DNA of 64,000 bases, from the NCBI GenBank assembly GCA_934757245.1, contig CAKVLH010000003.1, positions 62,001 to 126,000 of the forward strand, in the 5' to 3' direction. Each line of letters begins with the position of its first letter. The stretch's first letter is position 1. Below the pieces are notes generated by a model, which was given only the letters and a program-made list of their open reading frames with translations, was not told where the DNA came from and ran no database searches. Below, piece by piece: positions 61,598-64,000 of this stretch. Both the position numbers and the translations under genes were made by a program. Origin of the DNA: an uncultured Candidatus Melainabacteria bacterium. GTDB taxonomy: Bacteria > Cyanobacteriota > Vampirovibrionia > Gastranaerophilales > Gastranaerophilaceae.

Positions 61598-62305
61598 ATG
61601 GAAAACATATTTATAATTTTATTAGGTTTATCTATGATATACATCGCTGCAACAAGCCGTTTGGCTGCGCACGTAAATATGCTTATTGCGCAAGGTTGGT
61701 TGTTGTTTTTCGTATGTTTGTCAGGTTTTGCTAAAGAACCTTGGTTCAACTGGACAATGATTTCAGGTCCTGAATCAATAATGGCAAATATGCCGCACAT
61801 CATAGGTTTATTATTTGTAATAGTTGAAACGTTAATTGTAAAAGCGTTCGTTATTCCTTTGTTCCTTAAAAAAGTTGTGAAAAAAACACATGCTCACAGG
61901 GATACAGATGCGAATATTCCTCACTTTTACTGTTTAGTAATATCAAGCGTAATTTTGTTTGCAGGCTTCTTGGTTGCAAATATTGATGCACCTCAATTCA
62001 AATTGGTATCGCCAATGTATTTTGGGGTTTCAATTGCAATGATTATTACAAGCTTGTGGTTAATTACAATTAAACACAAAGTTTTATCAAACGTAATTGG
62101 TTTTATTACAATGGAAAATGGTATCTTCTTGCTATCATTATCCGTAGCAAAAGAAATGCCAATTATTGTAAACTTGGGCGTTTTACTTGATATCTTTATC
62201 GCCGTATTCATCTTGGGTATGTTAGTTAAAGAAATTAACAATGAATTTGACGATTTGGAAGTTTCACAATTATCAGATTTGAAGGATTACGAGTACAATG
62301 ATTAA
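61598..62305 (+). CDS. hyfE: Hydrogenase-4 component E (HyfE)
   Basis: The 235-residue protein has seven helices and motifs of HyfE: AATSRLAAHVNMLIAQGWLL and VIGFITMENGIFLLSLSVAKEMP, related to NuoK/MrpC. It sits in the membrane arm of the hydrogenase. Only a distant GAGG precedes the ATG, so the insert may have weakened its translation. It overlaps hyfF by 8 bp. Confidence 0.92.
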   Translation: MENIFIILLGLSMIYIAATSRLAAHVNMLIAQGWLLFFVCLSGFAKEPWFNWTMISGPESIMANMPHIIGLLFVIVETLIVKAFVIPLFLKKVVKKTHAHRDTDANIPHFYCLVISSVILFAGFLVANIDAPQFKLVSPMYFGVSIAMIITSLWLITIKHKVLSNVIGFITMENGIFLLSLSVAKEMPIIVNLGVLLDIFIAVFILGMLVKEINNEFDDLEVSQLSDLKDYEYND

Positions 62306-63719
62306 TTTAATTTTATTATTTCCGCTTTTAGCGTGTCTTATATTGTTCTTATTCAAGAGCAAATTCTTAAACAATTTAATGATTAATTTATACGCATTGT
62401 TGCACTTCGTTGTTTCATTGGCATTTTGTTTAAACATTGATTTCTTGCCAATGTGGCAATCAAGCAAGTTCTTCGCTGTTGATAGCACTAATAAGATTTT
62501 CTTGATGGTTATGTCAATTGTGTTCCTTGCAGTTGCTATTTATAACAACGGCTATACAAAAAACGAAGCGTCTCTAACAAGAAAATTAAGACATTATACA
62601 TATATGGTATTGTTCTTTGTATTTTCTATGACAGGTGCGGTTTTAAGTACAAACTTGGGTGCTTCTTGGGTATTTATTGAAGGTACAACATTAGCAAGTG
62701 CGTATTTAATTTATTTCCACAAAACAAAACATTCAATTGAAGCAGCTTGGAAATATGTGTTTATTTGTTCAATCGGTATTGCTTTAGCGTTCGTTGGTAT
62801 AATTCTAATGACAGTTGCAACAGGTAGCTTGAACACATTATTCTATAGTGAATTATTTAATAATGCACCATTATTTAACCACTTCTGGCTTCAATTATCT
62901 TTTGTATTTATATTATTTGGTATAGGTACAAAAATGGGTCTTGCACCTGTTCACTTTTGGTTACCTGATGCTCACGCAGAAGCACCATCACCAATCTCAG
63001 CTTTACTTTCAGCAACTTTGTTAAACTCAGCATTTTTGATGATTGTAAACGTATTCAGAATTATGGTACTTTCAGGTTGTGATAGTTTTGCAAGACTAAT
63101 GCTTTTGGCAATGGGTTTCTTGTCATTGTTCATTACAGCAGTTTTTGTTTATCATATCAATAATTATAAGAGAATGTTAGCATACTCATCTATTGAAAAT
63201 ATGGGTATTTTGGCTATCGGTACTGCGTTAGGCGGTGTTGGTATGTTGGCTGCTATTATTCACTTAATCGGTCATTCATTGATTAAAGCATCTTTCTTCT
63301 TAACTTCAGGAAATGTTCTTGAAATTTATGGAACAAAGAAAATTAAATCAGTAACAGGACTTATGAAAACTGATAGAAAGACTGCTTGGTTATGGGTTGC
63401 ATCATTCTTGGGAATAGTTGCATTTCCACCATCAGTTTTATTTATAAGTGAATTTTTAATGGTTAAGACAATGTTCTTGAAAGGTCATTTTATTATGTGT
63501 GCATTGTTCTTACTATTATTAACAATCGTTCTTTATGGTTTGGGCAAAGCTGTTGTAAAAATGTCTTTCTCCGCTCCAACTCATGAAGTTGAGCCTGTTA
63601 AACTAAGTTGGACAATGTATTTGCCACAAGTAGTAATGCTTATTTTAGCATTCGTAATTGGTATTTATATGCCACAAGGTTTGACTCAAGCAATTCTTGC
63701 AACTGTTGCAGGATTTTAA
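62298..63719 (+). CDS. hyfF: Hydrogenase-4 component F (HyfF/NuoN-like)
   Basis: The 473-residue protein has about 14 helices with WVFIEGTTLASAYLIYFHKTK, GTKMGLAPVHFWLPDAHAEAPSPIS, YKRMLAYSSIENMGILAIG and SFLGIVAFPPSVLFISEFL. It is the second antiporter-like subunit of the membrane arm. Start overlaps hyfE. The lysines and His of the proton path (KxxxxHFWLPDAH) are present. Confidence 0.93.
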   Translation: MINLILLFPLLACLILFLFKSKFLNNLMINLYALLHFVVSLAFCLNIDFLPMWQSSKFFAVDSTNKIFLMVMSIVFLAVAIYNNGYTKNEASLTRKLRHYTYMVLFFVFSMTGAVLSTNLGASWVFIEGTTLASAYLIYFHKTKHSIEAAWKYVFICSIGIALAFVGIILMTVATGSLNTLFYSELFNNAPLFNHFWLQLSFVFILFGIGTKMGLAPVHFWLPDAHAEAPSPISALLSATLLNSAFLMIVNVFRIMVLSGCDSFARLMLLAMGFLSLFITAVFVYHINNYKRMLAYSSIENMGILAIGTALGGVGMLAAIIHLIGHSLIKASFFLTSGNVLEIYGTKKIKSVTGLMKTDRKTAWLWVASFLGIVAFPPSVLFISEFLMVKTMFLKGHFIMCALFLLLLTIVLYGLGKAVVKMSFSAPTHEVEPVKLSWTMYLPQVVMLILAFVIGIYMPQGLTQAILATVAGF

Positions 63720-63723
63720 TACT

Positions 63724-63810
63724 TAATTACCCTCTCCCTTGGAGAGGGTAGAATTTCAAGTTGAGCCTTGCGAAACTTAGAAATTCGGGTGAGGGGTGAT
63801 ACCCAACCAG
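63724..63810. repeat. GGAGAGGG-family repeat between hyfF and hyfG
   Basis: CCCTCTCCCTTGGAGAGGG (63731-63749) and GGGTGAGGGGTGATACCC (63788-63805) lie in the 127-bp gap. The remaining hyf genes overlap or abut. Confidence 0.75.
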
Positions 63811-63846
63811 TAAACATCTCACAAAACGAAAATAAAGAAGGTAATT

Positions 63847-64000
63847 ATGAATTGGATAATAACTGAAAACAACAAAAAGATAAATGCGTTTGATATTCCG
63901 ACTATTTCGATAGACGAAATCAGAGCAGACGTTGAAAAAATGAAAATGAGAGTTGTTGGTTTCTTCGGAAAGCAAGAATTCGCAAATGTAAGATTATATG
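63847..64000 (+). CDS. hyfG: Hydrogenase-4 large subunit HyfG, N-terminal part
   Basis: An open frame starts at ATG 63847 after GAAGG and runs off the right edge (51 codons visible: MNWIITENNKKINAFDIPTI ... VVGFFGKQEFANVRLY). Place and the start resemble the 30-kDa NuoC-like domain that precedes the Ni-binding domain of HyfG/HycE. The identity rests mostly on gene order, because the catalytic region lies outside the window. Confidence 0.6.
   Translation, partial: MNWIITENNKKINAFDIPTISIDEIRADVEKMKMRVVGFFGKQEFANVRLY

Noticed and set aside
61519..61734. Frame of 71 codons before and over hyfE
   Set aside because: It overlaps hyfE in another frame and begins inside the repeat insert.

Overview
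The window is low-GC DNA (roughly one third G+C by eye) that uses the standard code and carries a complete set of bacterial housekeeping genes. Three things point to a flagellated, fermentative relative of the Cyanobacteria, such as Candidatus Gastranaerophilales (Melainabacteria/Vampirovibrionia) from an animal gut. They are a Ycf45-like AAA/R3H ATPase next to the flagellar export genes fliP-fliQ-fliR-flhB, a group-4 membrane hydrogenase (hyf) operon, and envelope proteins typical of a two-membrane cell. This assignment is inference; no rRNA or marker tree is available here. There is no sign of a prophage, insertion sequence, transposase or CRISPR array.

Layout. 1-6.4 kb: a partial TPR gene, a DivIC/FtsB-like division protein, an outer-membrane protein, a dicarboxylate/amino-acid symporter, priA and a TPR lipoprotein-like gene. 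6.4-12.2 kb: several unrecognised small genes, a YD-repeat protein, an orphan OmpR-type response regulator, rmuC, a Bax inhibitor-1-like membrane protein and a sugar acetyltransferase. 12.3-20.9 kb: comEC, the R3H ATPase, fliPQR-flhB and a CNNM/CBS transporter. 21.6-28.5 kb: a phosphodiester glycosidase, a PfkB kinase, rpmB, gcvT-gcvH-gcvPA and a DegT aminotransferase. 28.6-34.2 kb: accessory genes (EF-hand protein, XRE regulator, a degenerate histidine phosphatase, tRNA-Glu with a 128-bp tandem repeat, a leader peptide plus terminator before an AAA ATPase, a GNAT-like protein). 34.3-45.7 kb: glmS, a HEPN/MNT toxin-antitoxin pair, ahcY, two paralogous membrane proteins, an aminotransferase with its Lrp regulator, tRNA-Thr and aspartokinase. 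46.2-51.2 kb: two very large unrecognised proteins (824 and 750 aa). 51.3-57.9 kb: csaB-kdgK-eda, a CHASE2 adenylate cyclase, a family 2 glycosyltransferase and apt. 58.5-64 kb: hyfB-hyfC-hyfE-hyfF and the start of hyfG.

Regulation is the most unusual part. Five unrecognised genes share one promoter-like block, GCAATT-N14-TACTTTATATATA, with exactly 14 bases between the parts, and a degenerate sixth copy precedes another small gene. An AAGTTTTGT box lies 19-21 bases upstream in four copies and 31 in one. The block precedes only unrecognised or accessory genes, so it may define a regulon. Separately, at least seven genes have a sigma-70-type promoter whose -10 box ends 6-7 bases before the start codon, predicting leaderless mRNAs.

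Nearly every long gap holds members of a dispersed family of short GC-rich inverted repeats (cores such as CCCTCTCC/GGAGAGGG). They stand out from the AT-rich background and even interrupt the hyf operon.
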